Positions 8,535 to 17,090 of a DNA stretch of 64,000 bases are shown piece after piece. The notes beneath the pieces are model-generated. The model was not told the origin of the DNA and searched no databases. It saw only the letters and a program-made list of their open reading frames with translations. Source of the DNA: Acidovorax sp. sif1233. Lineage in GTDB: Bacteria; Pseudomonadota; Gammaproteobacteria; Burkholderiales; Burkholderiaceae_C. Positions within the stretch are counted from its first letter, which is position 1; each line of letters begins with the position of its first letter. The translations under genes were made by a program, and so were the position numbers. The stretch is taken from contig NZ_JAHUWZ010000001.1 of the NCBI RefSeq assembly GCF_019218755.1, positions 992,001 through 1,056,000 of the forward strand. The letters are read 5' to 3'.

Positions 8535-9085
8535 GTCTGGCTGTCCGCTGTAGTGATTGACAACGCTGATGCGTGTCCGCTCCCGTGGGAGGCACATTTG
8601 CGGCGGTTCGTTTGTCGCGCCATTCATGCTGGACAGCACATTGCGCGAATCTAGTGTGCTGTCACCGCTCAAGCCACATGTTCACGAAATCGGATTTTCA
8701 CACTCGGTACCGCACTGCAAGTCCTCGATACCGCTGCGGTGGTCACTGAGGGGGGCGCCTGCTTTTTTGAGAATGAAGCCATCGACTTCGTTGCATGCAG
8801 CTATTTCCGGGCCGGCGCACTAGCCGATGAATGCTGAAACAATCGCTAACAACCTTATGGGGTGGGCTACCAGCTGTCAAGAAAAAAAGCGCAGGCATCG
8901 GCGATGCCCGCGGGGTTGTGCGACGGGCGCTGATTTCTGTGCACCTTTCCCAGAAACCTTTGAATACGCCTCTCAAGCTCGGACGCAGGGGGGTGAATGG
9001 CGGCTTGACCGACATTGACCAGGCGCGCGGCATTCAGGTGGACGCTCATGCCCGTCCACCGTACATGGGAGCCGTTTCAACGCCC
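8535..9085. other. 550-base gene-free stretch
   Basis: Lies upstream of the IPTL-CTERM gene and downstream of the aldehyde dehydrogenase gene. The only recognisable element is the minus-strand terminator at 8881-8909. Short open frames here lack ribosome sites or family features. The promoter of the IPTL-CTERM gene must lie in 8535-8750, which is A/T richer than its surroundings. Confidence 0.6.
8881..8909 (-). terminator. Intrinsic terminator, minus strand
   Basis: On the minus strand GGGCATC-gcc-GATGCCTGCGC is followed by TTTTTTT. It lies about 175 bases after the aldehyde dehydrogenase stop and probably ends that operon. Confidence 0.75.
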
Positions 9086-10537
9086 TCAAAATGGATAGTG
9101 CCTCGGGGTTGTCTGCACCGTGATCCAGCGCAGCTCCGTGAACTCCCGCACCCCCGCCATCCCCCCAAACCGCCCGTACCCCGAACTCTTCACCCCACCG
9201 AACGGCATCTGCCCCTCGTCATGCACCGTCGGCCCGTTGATGTGACAGATCCCCGACTCGATGCGCGCCGCGACGTTCCACGCCTTGGCCACATCGCGGC
9301 TGAACACGGCGGATGACAGGCCGAACTCGTTGTCGTTGGCGCAGGCAATGGCTTCTTCCACACCATTCACGCGCACCACGGGCTTGACGGGACCGAACGA
9401 CTCCTCGCGGTAGATGTCCATCTCGGCCGTCACGTGGTCGAGCACGGTGGCCTGCATCAGCGTGCTATCGCTCTTGCCGCCGCACACCAGCGTGGCGCCC
9501 TTGGCCAGCGCGTCGTCGATGAGCGCGTTGCAGCGGTGCACCGTGGCCATGTCCACCACCGAGCCGAGCACCACCGGGCCCTTGCGCGGGTCGCCCAGGG
9601 GCAGGGCCTTGGCGCGCGCGCCGAGCTTGGCCACGAACTCGTCGGCCACGGCGTTGTCCACGATGATGCGCTCGGTGGACATGCAGATCTGGCCCGAGTT
9701 GGCGAACGAGCCGAACACGGTGCCGGCCACGGCGGCATCGACGTCCGCATCGTCCAGCACCAGCAAGGGTGCCTTGCCACCCAGCTCCAGCACCACGGGC
9801 TTGAGGTACTTGGCACACGTCTGCGCGATGATGCGGCCGACCTTGGTCGAGCCCGTGAAGTTCACGCGGCGCACGGCCGGGTGGGCCACGATGGCCTCGA
9901 CCACGGCACCGGCGTCTGCGGGTGCATTGGTCACGAAGTTCACCACGCCTGGCGGCAGGCCGGCCTCCTGAAGCGCCTCGATGATCAGGCCGTGCGTGGC
10001 CGGGCTCAGCTCCGAGCCCTTCAAGATGACCGTGTTGCCGCAGGCCAGCGGCGTGGCAATGGCGCGCACCCCCAGGATGATGGGCGCGTTCCACGGCGCG
10101 ATGCCCAGCACCACGCCCGCGGCCTGGCGCACGCCCATGGCCAGGCTGCCGGGCACGTCCGACGGAATCACCTCGCCGGCGATCTGCGTGGTGAGGGCCG
10201 CAGCCTCCTGCAGCAGTCCTGCCGCTAGGTGCACGTTGAAGCCGGCCCACAGACCCGATGCGCCGGTTTCTGCGGCCATGGCGGCAGCAAAGGCATCGCC
10301 CTTGGCTTCGAGTGCGTGCGCCGCCTTGAGCAGCAGCGCGCGGCGCGCGTTGGGCCCCAGGGCCGACCAGGCCGGGAAGGCCTGGGCGGCGGCGTCGGCG
10401 GCGGCCTTGGCATCGGCCACGGTGGCCGCTGGGGCCGTGGTGGCCGCGGAGCCGCCCAGCGGGTTGCGGCGCTCGAAAGTCGCGCCGCCGGTGGCTTGCA
10501 CGCGCTCGCCGTTGATCAGCATGGAAATGGCAATCAT
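9086..10537 (-). CDS. NAD(P)-dependent aldehyde dehydrogenase, aromatic (vanillin/salicylaldehyde) type
   Basis: Oxidises an aldehyde to its acid; 483 residues. Catalytic Glu251 lies in VLELGGKAP and nucleophile Cys285 in SGQICMS; NFTGST (near residue 226) is the cofactor-binding signature. The N-terminal style and MPFGGVKSSGYGRFGG resemble vanillin and salicylaldehyde dehydrogenases; the substrate is inferred. ATG at 10537 has AGGAGA 6 bases upstream. It lies 58 bases after livF on the same strand, so it is probably the last gene of the transporter operon, suggesting that the imported compound is an aromatic aldehyde or is converted to one. Confidence 0.88.
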   Translation of the reverse strand: MIAISMLINGERVQATGGATFERRNPLGGSAATTAPAATVADAKAAADAAAQAFPAWSALGPNARRALLLKAAHALEAKGDAFAAAMAAETGASGLWAGFNVHLAAGLLQEAAALTTQIAGEVIPSDVPGSLAMGVRQAAGVVLGIAPWNAPIILGVRAIATPLACGNTVILKGSELSPATHGLIIEALQEAGLPPGVVNFVTNAPADAGAVVEAIVAHPAVRRVNFTGSTKVGRIIAQTCAKYLKPVVLELGGKAPLLVLDDADVDAAVAGTVFGSFANSGQICMSTERIIVDNAVADEFVAKLGARAKALPLGDPRKGPVVLGSVVDMATVHRCNALIDDALAKGATLVCGGKSDSTLMQATVLDHVTAEMDIYREESFGPVKPVVRVNGVEEAIACANDNEFGLSSAVFSRDVAKAWNVAARIESGICHINGPTVHDEGQMPFGGVKSSGYGRFGGMAGVREFTELRWITVQTTPRHYPF

Positions 10538-10595
10538 GGAATGTCTCCTGGATGAATAGGAAGGAAAAGTCGGATGGGGATGGGGTGCGGGACGT

Positions 10596-11306
10596 TCAGG
10601 CAACGCCCAGGTAGGCTTGGCGCACGGCGTCGGACTGCAGCAGCGTGGCGGCATCGCCCGAGGCCACGATGCGCCCGCGCTCCAGCACATAGCCGCGCTG
10701 GGCCACCTGCAGCGCCTTGCGCACGTTCTGCTCCACCATGAGCACGGTGACGCCCTGTGCCGCGATGCGCTGCACGATGGCCAGCAGTTCGTCCACCATG
10801 CGCGGTGCCAGCCCCAGCGAGGGCTCGTCCAGCATCAACAGGCGCGGGCCGCTCATCATGGCGCGGGCCACGGCCACCATCTGCTGCTCGCCACCGCTCA
10901 TGGTGCCGGCCAGTTGCTGGGCACGCTCCTTGAGGCGCGGAAAGTCCTCGAAGGCCTGGGCCAGGCGCTCGGCGCGCACGCGCGAGGGCACCAGCCAGCC
11001 GCCGAGTTCCAGGTTCTCGGTCACCGTCATCTGCGGGAACAGCTGGCGGCCCTCGGCCACCAGGGCCAGACCGCGCTGCACGCAGGCGGTCGCATTGAGG
11101 GCCGGCACGGCCTGGCCGTCGAGCTGCACCGTGCCCTGGCGCGGCAGCAGGCCGGCCAGGGCCTTGAGCAACGTGGTCTTGCCGGCACCGTTCGGGCCGA
11201 CGATCACCGTGATGCCGGGCTGGGCCTCAAGCGACAGGTCCGGCAGCACCTGGAAGCCGTTGTAGCCCGTGACCAGCCCTTGTACCGTGAGGTGTGCGCC
11301 GCTCAT
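10596..11306 (-). CDS. livF: Branched-chain amino acid-type ABC transporter ATP-binding protein LivF
   Basis: Second ATPase of a LivFGHM-type importer; 236 residues. Walker [10 protein letters not shown], signature MSGGEQQMVA, Walker B LLMLDEPSLGLAP, switch region with MVEQNV. The LivF subfamily is indicated by ENLELGGWL and the short length. Its start overlaps the livG stop by 4 bases (ATGA), indicating translational coupling. Confidence 0.93.
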   Translation of the reverse strand: MSGAHLTVQGLVTGYNGFQVLPDLSLEAQPGITVIVGPNGAGKTTLLKALAGLLPRQGTVQLDGQAVPALNATACVQRGLALVAEGRQLFPQMTVTENLELGGWLVPSRVRAERLAQAFEDFPRLKERAQQLAGTMSGGEQQMVAVARAMMSGPRLLMLDEPSLGLAPRMVDELLAIVQRIAAQGVTVLMVEQNVRKALQVAQRGYVLERGRIVASGDAATLLQSDAVRQAYLGVA

Positions 11307-12067
11307 GCCGTGGCTCCTTCGGGCGTTGCCTGTGTGCCCATCTCATCGCCCAGGTAGGCCTCGATCACCTCCGGGTTGCGCACCACCTCGGCGGGCGTGC
11401 CATCGGCGATCTTGCGGCCCTGGTGCAGCACCAGCACGCGCTCCACGTACTTGAGCAGCGTGGTCACCGCATGCTCGATCCACACCACCGTGAGGCCCCA
11501 GTCGTCGCGCAGGCGGCGGATGCGCTGGGCCATGGCGTCGACCTCGGCCTCGGTCAGGCCGGCGGCCACCTCGTCGAGCAGCAAGAGGCGCGGGCGCGTG
11601 CCCAGGGCCATGCCGATCTCCAGCAGGCGCTGCTGCGAGGGCGTCACGTCGGCAGCGGGCCGGTCGGCCAGGGCTGACAGGCCCAACATGGCCAGGATCT
11701 CGTCCTCATTGCGCAGGCCCACAGGCCCCTGGCGGTGGCGGCCCGCGAACTGCATGCCGAAGCGCACGTTGTCGCGCACCGTCATGTCCGGGAACACGCG
11801 CGGCGTCTGGAAGGTGCGCGCGATGCCGTGGGCCGCATAGTGGTGGGGGCCCTTGCCCGTGAGGTTGTCGGCCCCGCAGTGCAGCGTGCCCGAGGTCGGT
11901 GGCTGCACGCCCGAGATGGCGTTGAAGAACGTGGTCTTGCCCGCGCCGTTGGGGCCGATGATGCCGATGAGCTCGCCGGCATGCAGCGTGGCACTCACGC
12001 CGTCCACGGCGGTCAGCCCGCCAAAGCGCACGGTCACGCTGTCGATGGTCAGCAGGGCTTCAGACAT
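11303..12067 (-). CDS. livG: Branched-chain amino acid-type ABC transporter ATP-binding protein LivG
   Basis: First ATPase of the importer; 254 residues. Walker [12 protein letters not shown], the LivG-specific GIARTFQTPRVFPDMTV, signature-region TPSQQRLLEIG (a relaxed form of LSGGQ), Walker B LLLLDEVAAGLT, and the C-terminal BCA_ABC_TP-like tail EVIEAYLGDE. It overlaps livM by 8 bases and livF by 4. The degenerate signature motif and the Val in DEV (usually DEP) are common variants in this subfamily. Confidence 0.93.
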   Translation of the reverse strand: MSEALLTIDSVTVRFGGLTAVDGVSATLHAGELIGIIGPNGAGKTTFFNAISGVQPPTSGTLHCGADNLTGKGPHHYAAHGIARTFQTPRVFPDMTVRDNVRFGMQFAGRHRQGPVGLRNEDEILAMLGLSALADRPAADVTPSQQRLLEIGMALGTRPRLLLLDEVAAGLTEAEVDAMAQRIRRLRDDWGLTVVWIEHAVTTLLKYVERVLVLHQGRKIADGTPAEVVRNPEVIEAYLGDEMGTQATPEGATA

Positions 12068-13028
12068 GGCCGGCCTCCGTGGCAGGCGTGGCCGCCCGCT
12101 TGCGCTGCCACAGCGTGGCCAGCCCGTTGGGCAGGTACATCACGCACAGGATCAGCAGCAGCCCCAGCACCATCATGTAACCGTAGGGCAGCTGCAGGCG
12201 CAGCGTCTCGGCCAGCAGGCTGAACACGATGGCCGCGAGCACCGGGCCGCCGATGCTGGCCGCGCCACCGATCAGCGCGATCAGCACCGTCTGGAAGCCG
12301 ATGAAGGGGCTGAATACTGCCGCCGGCTCGATGTAGGTCCAGCGCACGGCCATGGCCGCGCCCACAGCGCCTGCGAAGGCCGCGGTGATGCCGAAGCCCG
12401 CGATCTTGGCCAGGCGCGTGTCCACGCCCAGCGTCTGCGCGCGCTGCTCGTCGGCGCCGATGCCCGAGAGCGCCAGGCCGAAGCGGCTGCGCTGGATGGC
12501 GATGGCCGTGGCAATGGCCGCCGCCGCGATCAGCAGCACCGTGAGGTACACCGTCTCGTTGCTGGGCACCACCGTGAGCACACGGCCCACCGTGCCCGAG
12601 ACCTGCTTTTCGACAAAGGTCACCGCATGGCGGATCAGCTCCGTCATGCCGAAGGTCAGCACCGCAAAGTAGGTGCCGCGCAGGTGCAGCACCGCCGCAC
12701 CCATGACCACGGCCACCACGGCGGCGATCAGCGCGCCGGCCACGATCACCAACGGCCAGGGCAGCACTTCCAGCAATGTGGCGCTGGCATAGGCCCCGAT
12801 GCCGAAGAAGGCCGATGTGGCCAGCGAGAGGTAGCGCGTGGCGCCGCAGAACAGCGACCAGCTGGTGGCCAGCGCGATGTACATCAGGCAGCTGAGCAGC
12901 ACCGAGGCCACGAACTCGGACACCAGCCAGGGCAGGGTGCCGACCACGGCCGTGCCCGCGGCCAGCGCGAGCCAGGGCCTTGAGGATGAATTATTCATGG
13001 AGTTGTTGGTTGTGCTTTGTTTCGCCAT
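12060..13028 (-). CDS. livM: Branched-chain amino acid-type ABC transporter permease LivM
   Basis: Inner-membrane permease of 322 residues with 8-10 hydrophobic segments. LivM markers: ATRYLSLATSAFFGIGAY, LRGTYFAVLTFGMTEL and IGGAASIGGPVLAA. ATG at 13028 begins a 20-residue Asn/Ser-rich hydrophilic lead before the first membrane segment. It is separated from livH by about 118 bases holding a GC-rich repeat, the only break in an otherwise tight operon. Confidence 0.92.
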   Translation of the reverse strand: MAKQSTTNNSMNNSSSRPWLALAAGTAVVGTLPWLVSEFVASVLLSCLMYIALATSWSLFCGATRYLSLATSAFFGIGAYASATLLEVLPWPLVIVAGALIAAVVAVVMGAAVLHLRGTYFAVLTFGMTELIRHAVTFVEKQVSGTVGRVLTVVPSNETVYLTVLLIAAAAIATAIAIQRSRFGLALSGIGADEQRAQTLGVDTRLAKIAGFGITAAFAGAVGAAMAVRWTYIEPAAVFSPFIGFQTVLIALIGGAASIGGPVLAAIVFSLLAETLRLQLPYGYMMVLGLLLILCVMYLPNGLATLWQRKRAATPATEAGHV

Positions 13029-13051
13029 GGGCGATGGGATACGGCGCGATC

Positions 13052-13146
13052 AAGGCCAGTGCCACCGTGGAACTGGCTTTGCCAGGCCAGGGGTGGCGTC
13101 CCCCTCCCGAAGGAGAGGGGGAAGACGCGAAGCGGCTCAGGGGGTG
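13052..13146 (-). repeat. GC-rich 3'-end repeat downstream of livH
   Basis: On the minus strand, starting right after the livH stop: CACCCCCTGAGCCGCTTCG, then a CCCCCTCTCC...GGAGGGGG dyad, GACGCCACCCCTGGCC, and the hairpin CTGGC-aaa-GCCAG followed by CCACGGTGG. It is a full-length member of the family also seen at 18440, 26946 and 36977. Confidence 0.8.
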
Positions 13147-14022
13147 TCATTTCTTGAACAGTCCGTTGGGGCGCCAGATCAGCACGCCGATGAACACCGC
13201 ATAGCTCAGCAGCATCTTGAGAGACGGGCTGCTGAAGTGCATGCCCAGGGCCTCGACCACACCCAGCAGCAGGCCGCCGGCCAGGCTGCCCGCCAGGCTG
13301 CCGAAGCCGCCCAGCGTGATCACGATCAGCGCCGTCACGGTATAGGGCTCGCCCATCGAGGGAGAGATCTCGTAGGTCATCGACAGCAGGGCCCCCGCCA
13401 CGCCCGACAGGCCCAGGCCAATGCCGAACATCATGGGGTGCAGGCGCCGGGTGTTGATGCCCACCAGCTGCGCCCCCGTGGGCGACTGCATCAGCGCCCG
13501 CACGGCCTTGCCCAGCAAGGTGAGCTTGAGCAGCGCGATCAGCGCGGCCGACAGCGCCAGCGCCACGCCGAACAGCACCAGCTTGTTTTCGGTGAAGCGC
13601 ATGCCCGCCACTTGCACCGGGTCGGCCAGGTACTCGTAGCCACGCAGGTCGCCACCCCAGATCAAGAGGGCGGTGTTCTGCACCAGGAACATCAGGCCGA
13701 AGCCCACCATCAGGCTGCGCGCCTCGAACACGTCCACGTTCGGCGCGCGCGCCGCCAGGCGCTTGAAGCACAGCGCATGCACCGCCACCCCCAGCACGAA
13801 CAGCGCGATGAAGGCGATGGGCATCAGCAGCAACGGCGACCAGCCCCAGGCGGTGTGCGCCCACCAGGTGATGAAGGCACCGAGCATCAGGAACTCGCCA
13901 TGCGAGATGTTCATGATGCGCATCAGCCCGTATTGCAGGTTCAGGCCCATGGCCACCAGCGCATAGATGCCGCCGGTAATGAGGCCACTGGCGACCAGTT
14001 CGGCCCAGGAGGTCAGGGACAT
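13147..14022 (-). CDS. livH: Branched-chain amino acid-type ABC transporter permease LivH
   Basis: Inner-membrane permease, 291 residues. LivH markers: GLITGGIYALVAMGLNLQYG at the N-terminus, ISHGEFLMLGAF, and VIVTLGG-like VIVITLGGFGSLAGSLAGG near the C-terminus. The stop of the binding-protein gene lies 6 bases before its ATG, so the operon order is livK-livH-livM-livG-livF-aldehyde dehydrogenase. Confidence 0.93.
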   Translation of the reverse strand: MSLTSWAELVASGLITGGIYALVAMGLNLQYGLMRIMNISHGEFLMLGAFITWWAHTAWGWSPLLLMPIAFIALFVLGVAVHALCFKRLAARAPNVDVFEARSLMVGFGLMFLVQNTALLIWGGDLRGYEYLADPVQVAGMRFTENKLVLFGVALALSAALIALLKLTLLGKAVRALMQSPTGAQLVGINTRRLHPMMFGIGLGLSGVAGALLSMTYEISPSMGEPYTVTALIVITLGGFGSLAGSLAGGLLLGVVEALGMHFSSPSLKMLLSYAVFIGVLIWRPNGLFKK

Positions 14023-14028
14023 TCCGTG

Positions 14029-15246
14029 TTACTTCCAGGCAGGCTTGTTGGTGTTCAATTGCGCCGTGGCGCGGTCCTTGGGCCAGACCACCTCGAAGTC
14101 GCTGCCCTGCCATTGGCTCACGGTGCCGGGGATGGAGGCGTTCTCGCTGCCCGCAAAGCGGATGCCGCCCAGAATGGTCTTGAACTCGTTCTTGGCGATG
14201 TGCTCGCGCAGCGCCTTGCGGTCCAGGCCCACCTTCTCCACGGCCTGCTGCAGGATTTCGAGGCCTGCCCAGGCATGGCCGCTGGCCCAGCGGTCGGGCT
14301 CCTTGTTGAACTTCTTCACATGCGCGTCGAAATACGCCTTGGCCTCGGGGCTGGTCTTCACGCTCCACGATCCCATGCCGATCACGCCTTCGGTGTTGGC
14401 CTGCATCACGTTCTTGTACAGCTGGAAGGCGGTGCCCACCGAGGCGTAGAAGAACTTGGGGTTCAGCCCCACCTCGCGCGCCTGGCGGCTGGCCAAGATG
14501 GTGTCGGGCGGGTAGGTGATGCCGATGAAGGCATCGGGGTTCAGGTCCTTGATGCCGCGCAGCACGGGCGCCAGGTCCTTCACGCCCAGCGGGTAGCTCT
14601 TGCGTTCCACCACCTGGATGCTGGTCTTCTTGAGCGCGTTGTTCAGCGCCGCGAAGTTCTCCAGGCCAAACAGGTCGTCCATGTAGACGATGGCCACCGA
14701 CTTGACGCCGTTGGCCACCAGCATGTCCACCAGCGCGCCCATCATCTTGTCGGGCTGCTGCAGCAGGGAGAAGAAGTAGGGCAGATTCATGTCGATCAGC
14801 TTGCGCGACAGCGCCGTGGGCGCCAGCAGCGGGTAGCCGAAGCGGTTGGCCAGCGGTGCGATGGCGAAGTTGGCGCCCGATCCCCAGGGCGGCAGGATCA
14901 GGTCCACCTTGTCGCTGCCCATGAGCTTCTCGAAGGTGCGCACGCAGGTCTCGGTCTCGCTGCGGTCGTCGTAGCCGATGAGCTCGATGGGGCGCTTGGC
15001 GCCCTTGATGCTCAGGCCGCCCGCCGCATTGACCTGCTCGGCCCACAGCAGGTAGTTGGGCTCCTGGCTGACCTGGGCGCCTGCGGCCCAGGGGCCCGTG
15101 CGGGCAATCGCGTAGCCGATGCGCACGGGGGCGCTGCCACTGCCTTGGGCCAGCAGCTGCGGCGCCACGGCCAGCGCGCCCACGGTGGCGGCGGCCCCCT
15201 TGATCCATTGGCGCTTGGAGGGTTGGGATGGTGAATGCGTTGTCAT
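14029..15246 (-). CDS. Liv-type ABC transporter substrate-binding protein
   Basis: Periplasmic binding protein of the livHMGF system; 405 residues. A signal region with RQWIKGAAATVGALAVAP ends at LLAQG. The mature domain starts VRIGYAIARTGPWAAGAQ, with ETCVRTFEKLMGSDKVDLIL and IVYMDDLFGLENF. ATG at 15246 has GAGGAGA 6 bases upstream; a longer frame to 15360 lacks such support. The ligand is unknown; the aldehyde dehydrogenase and FeaR-like regulator suggest an aromatic compound rather than leucine. Confidence 0.87.
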   Translation of the reverse strand: MTTHSPSQPSKRQWIKGAAATVGALAVAPQLLAQGSGSAPVRIGYAIARTGPWAAGAQVSQEPNYLLWAEQVNAAGGLSIKGAKRPIELIGYDDRSETETCVRTFEKLMGSDKVDLILPPWGSGANFAIAPLANRFGYPLLAPTALSRKLIDMNLPYFFSLLQQPDKMMGALVDMLVANGVKSVAIVYMDDLFGLENFAALNNALKKTSIQVVERKSYPLGVKDLAPVLRGIKDLNPDAFIGITYPPDTILASRQAREVGLNPKFFYASVGTAFQLYKNVMQANTEGVIGMGSWSVKTSPEAKAYFDAHVKKFNKEPDRWASGHAWAGLEILQQAVEKVGLDRKALREHIAKNEFKTILGGIRFAGSENASIPGTVSQWQGSDFEVVWPKDRATAQLNTNKPAWK

Positions 15247-15328
15247 TGTGTGTCTCCTCGGATGGGAGGCCCGCGCAGTGCAGGCCGTACCCGGATCGTA
15301 GGAAGACGCCGCCCGGTACGCTGGGCTG

Positions 15329-15360
15329 AGCGTGCACAAAAGCTTTGTCCCAGCGTGCAC
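15329..15360. promoter_or_regulatory. Direct repeat, candidate AraC-family operator
   Basis: AGCGTGCAC occurs at 15329-15337 and again at 15352-15360, a 23-base offset of about two helical turns. It sits between the divergent binding-protein gene (ATG at 15246) and the AraC regulator gene (ATG at 15468). AraC proteins typically bind two such half-sites on one DNA face. Confidence 0.55.
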
Positions 15361-15467
15361 GGCGCAGGGGGTTTACCCGGATTTCCGTGCCCGCCGCAGG
15401 AATAGCGGCGCGGCCGATAATCCCGCTGAGACAGGCGGCACCGTCTGCATGACGACTGGAGACACCC

Positions 15468-16439
15468 ATGGCCCACCCTCTGACCGAGGTATCGACCGAC
15501 ACCGTGCCACCGCGCGACCGCCTGCACCTCTGGGGCGATGCGGTGTGGCGCCTCATTGGCGGGCTGGAGTCCGATGCCTTCGGCGACGAGGCCTTCGCGG
15601 GCCACATCACGTCGGGCCACGCGGGCTACGTCAACCTGTGCCAGCTCGACGTGAGCCGCCACCGCGTGGTGCGCACCCCCAGCCTCATCCGCAGCAGCGA
15701 CCGGGCCTACATCAAGGTGGTGGCGCAGCTCGAAGGGCGCGCCTGCTTCGAGCAGAACGGCCGCCAGGTGTGGCTGTCGCCCGGCGAGTGGAGCGTGTAC
15801 GACACCACGCGCGCCTACGCCGTGAGCAATCCCGAGGCCGTGCGCCAGATGGTGCTGATGATCCCGAAGGAACAACTGCCCGAGCGCAAGCTCAAGCTCG
15901 ACGACCTGATGGTGCAGCGGTTTTCAGGCACCACGGGCGTGTCGCGCCTGGCGTGGGACACCATGCGCGCGGCGTTCACCGAGCTGCCCAGCATGTCCGA
16001 CGCCGCTGCCGACGGCGTGGCCGACGTGATCACGCACCTGGTGCAGCTGTCGCTGCTGGAGCGCAACGGCCAGCACAGCGCCGTGTCGCAGCGCGAGGCC
16101 CTGCGGGACCGTATCGGCCAGTACATCGACCGCCACCTCGCAGACCCGGACCTCACCATCGACCGTATTGCGCAGGCGCTCAACTGCAGCAAGCGGCACC
16201 TGTACAACGCGGTGGCGGACGAGGAGAACACGCTGGCCACCATGATCCAGCACCGGCGGCTGGAGGCGTGCCTGCAAGACCTGCGCAGCAGCGCGCAGGC
16301 GCAGCGGTCGGTGACTGACATTGCGCTGTCCTGGGGTTTCTCCAACAGCGCCCATTTCAGCCGTGTGTTCCGCGCACATGTGGGCTGCAGCCCCAGCGAA
16401 TACCGCACGCGGGCCCGGGTTCCGGCATTGCCACACTGA
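15468..16439 (+). CDS. AraC-family regulator, FeaR/NphR-like
   Basis: DNA-binding activator, 323 residues. The N-terminal half resembles the AraC-binding-like domain found in FeaR and NphR (VKVVAQLEGRACFEQNGRQ-like core, WLSPGEWSVYDTT). The C-terminal AraC double helix-turn-helix covers about residues 210-315 (LTIDRIAQALNCSKRHLYN; ALSWGFSNSAHFSRVFRAH). ATG at 15468 has GGAGA 7 bases upstream. It is divergent from the liv-type operon with a 221-base gap containing direct repeats, and is the likely regulator of that operon. FeaR relatives control aromatic aldehyde oxidation, matching the aldehyde dehydrogenase. Confidence 0.88.
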   Translation: MAHPLTEVSTDTVPPRDRLHLWGDAVWRLIGGLESDAFGDEAFAGHITSGHAGYVNLCQLDVSRHRVVRTPSLIRSSDRAYIKVVAQLEGRACFEQNGRQVWLSPGEWSVYDTTRAYAVSNPEAVRQMVLMIPKEQLPERKLKLDDLMVQRFSGTTGVSRLAWDTMRAAFTELPSMSDAAADGVADVITHLVQLSLLERNGQHSAVSQREALRDRIGQYIDRHLADPDLTIDRIAQALNCSKRHLYNAVADEENTLATMIQHRRLEACLQDLRSSAQAQRSVTDIALSWGFSNSAHFSRVFRAHVGCSPSEYRTRARVPALPH

Positions 16440-16490
16440 GCGCGCTCTCCGGCCGCTGCGCAGGCCTGTCGGCAGGTCGCTTCATAAGAA

Positions 16491-16524
16491 AAAGCGCCCC
16501 TGCCGCTTGCGGCAGGGGCGCTTT
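16491..16524. terminator. Bidirectional intrinsic terminator
   Basis: AAAGCGCCCCTGCCGC-tt-GCGGCAGGGGCGCTTT is a 16-bp perfect inverted repeat with A/T ends on both sides. It lies between the AraC gene (+) and the hsp20 gene (-) and should end both transcripts. Confidence 0.88.
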
Positions 16525-16608
16525 CAGCTACTGAATCAATAGCATTCGTGCTGGCAACAGGCGGCCCGCCCTGTGCGGGCGGGCGGGTAACTGTGCAGGC
16601 GCTGCCGT

Positions 16609-16998
16609 TTACTGAATGCTCAGCGATGTGGCCCGGCTCACGGGCTCCAGGCGGGCCAGCGTCAGCGTCAGCACGCCGTTTTCCAGCTTGGCGGAGCTGT
16701 TGGCCACGTCGATATCAGTGGCCAGCTCCCAGGCGCGCTGCACCTGACGGGGCGCGCCCTCCACGCTTTGCAGGCGCACCTGGTTGCCTTCGATGCTGAT
16801 GGACAGCTGCTCGCGGGCCAGGCCCGGTACATCCAGCTGCAAGGTGGTGGTCTTTTCGTCCTGCGTCACGGCGCAGCCGGCAGAGGCCGGGGCTGCGGGT
16901 GCGGCCAGTGCGCCCATCAGGAAACGCTGCAGCGCCAGGTCGGCGGAACGGGGGGACTGGGCATAAGCGGCACGGCGGATCACGGGGGCGAAGATCAT
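16609..16998 (-). CDS. Small heat-shock protein, Hsp20 family
   Basis: Putative holdase chaperone, 129 residues. The alpha-crystallin core is visible as TTTLQLDVPGLAREQLSISI, EGNQVRLQS and ENGVLTLTL. The usual C-terminal I-x-I anchor appears as LSIQ only, so oligomerisation may differ. ATG at 16998 has TAGGAG upstream. A CTTGAAA element, identical to the sigma32 -35 consensus, lies upstream at 17073-17079, but no good -10 was recognised. Confidence 0.85.
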   Translation of the reverse strand: MIFAPVIRRAAYAQSPRSADLALQRFLMGALAAPAAPASAGCAVTQDEKTTTLQLDVPGLAREQLSISIEGNQVRLQSVEGAPRQVQRAWELATDIDVANSSAKLENGVLTLTLARLEPVSRATSLSIQ

Positions 16999-17090
16999 GG
17001 GTAACTCCTATAAACTGCGCGGCTCTCGACGTGGTCGCCGCATGCCAAGGAGTTGTGTACGGCCGGGTTGCTTTTCAAGGGAAAAATGGC

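Noticed and set aside
9900-9990. Aldehyde dehydrogenase as succinate-semialdehyde or betaine aldehyde dehydrogenase
   Set aside because: Overall motif style (IAPWNAPIILGVRAIA, MPFGGVKSSGYGRFGG) fits aromatic-aldehyde enzymes better; exact substrate left open.
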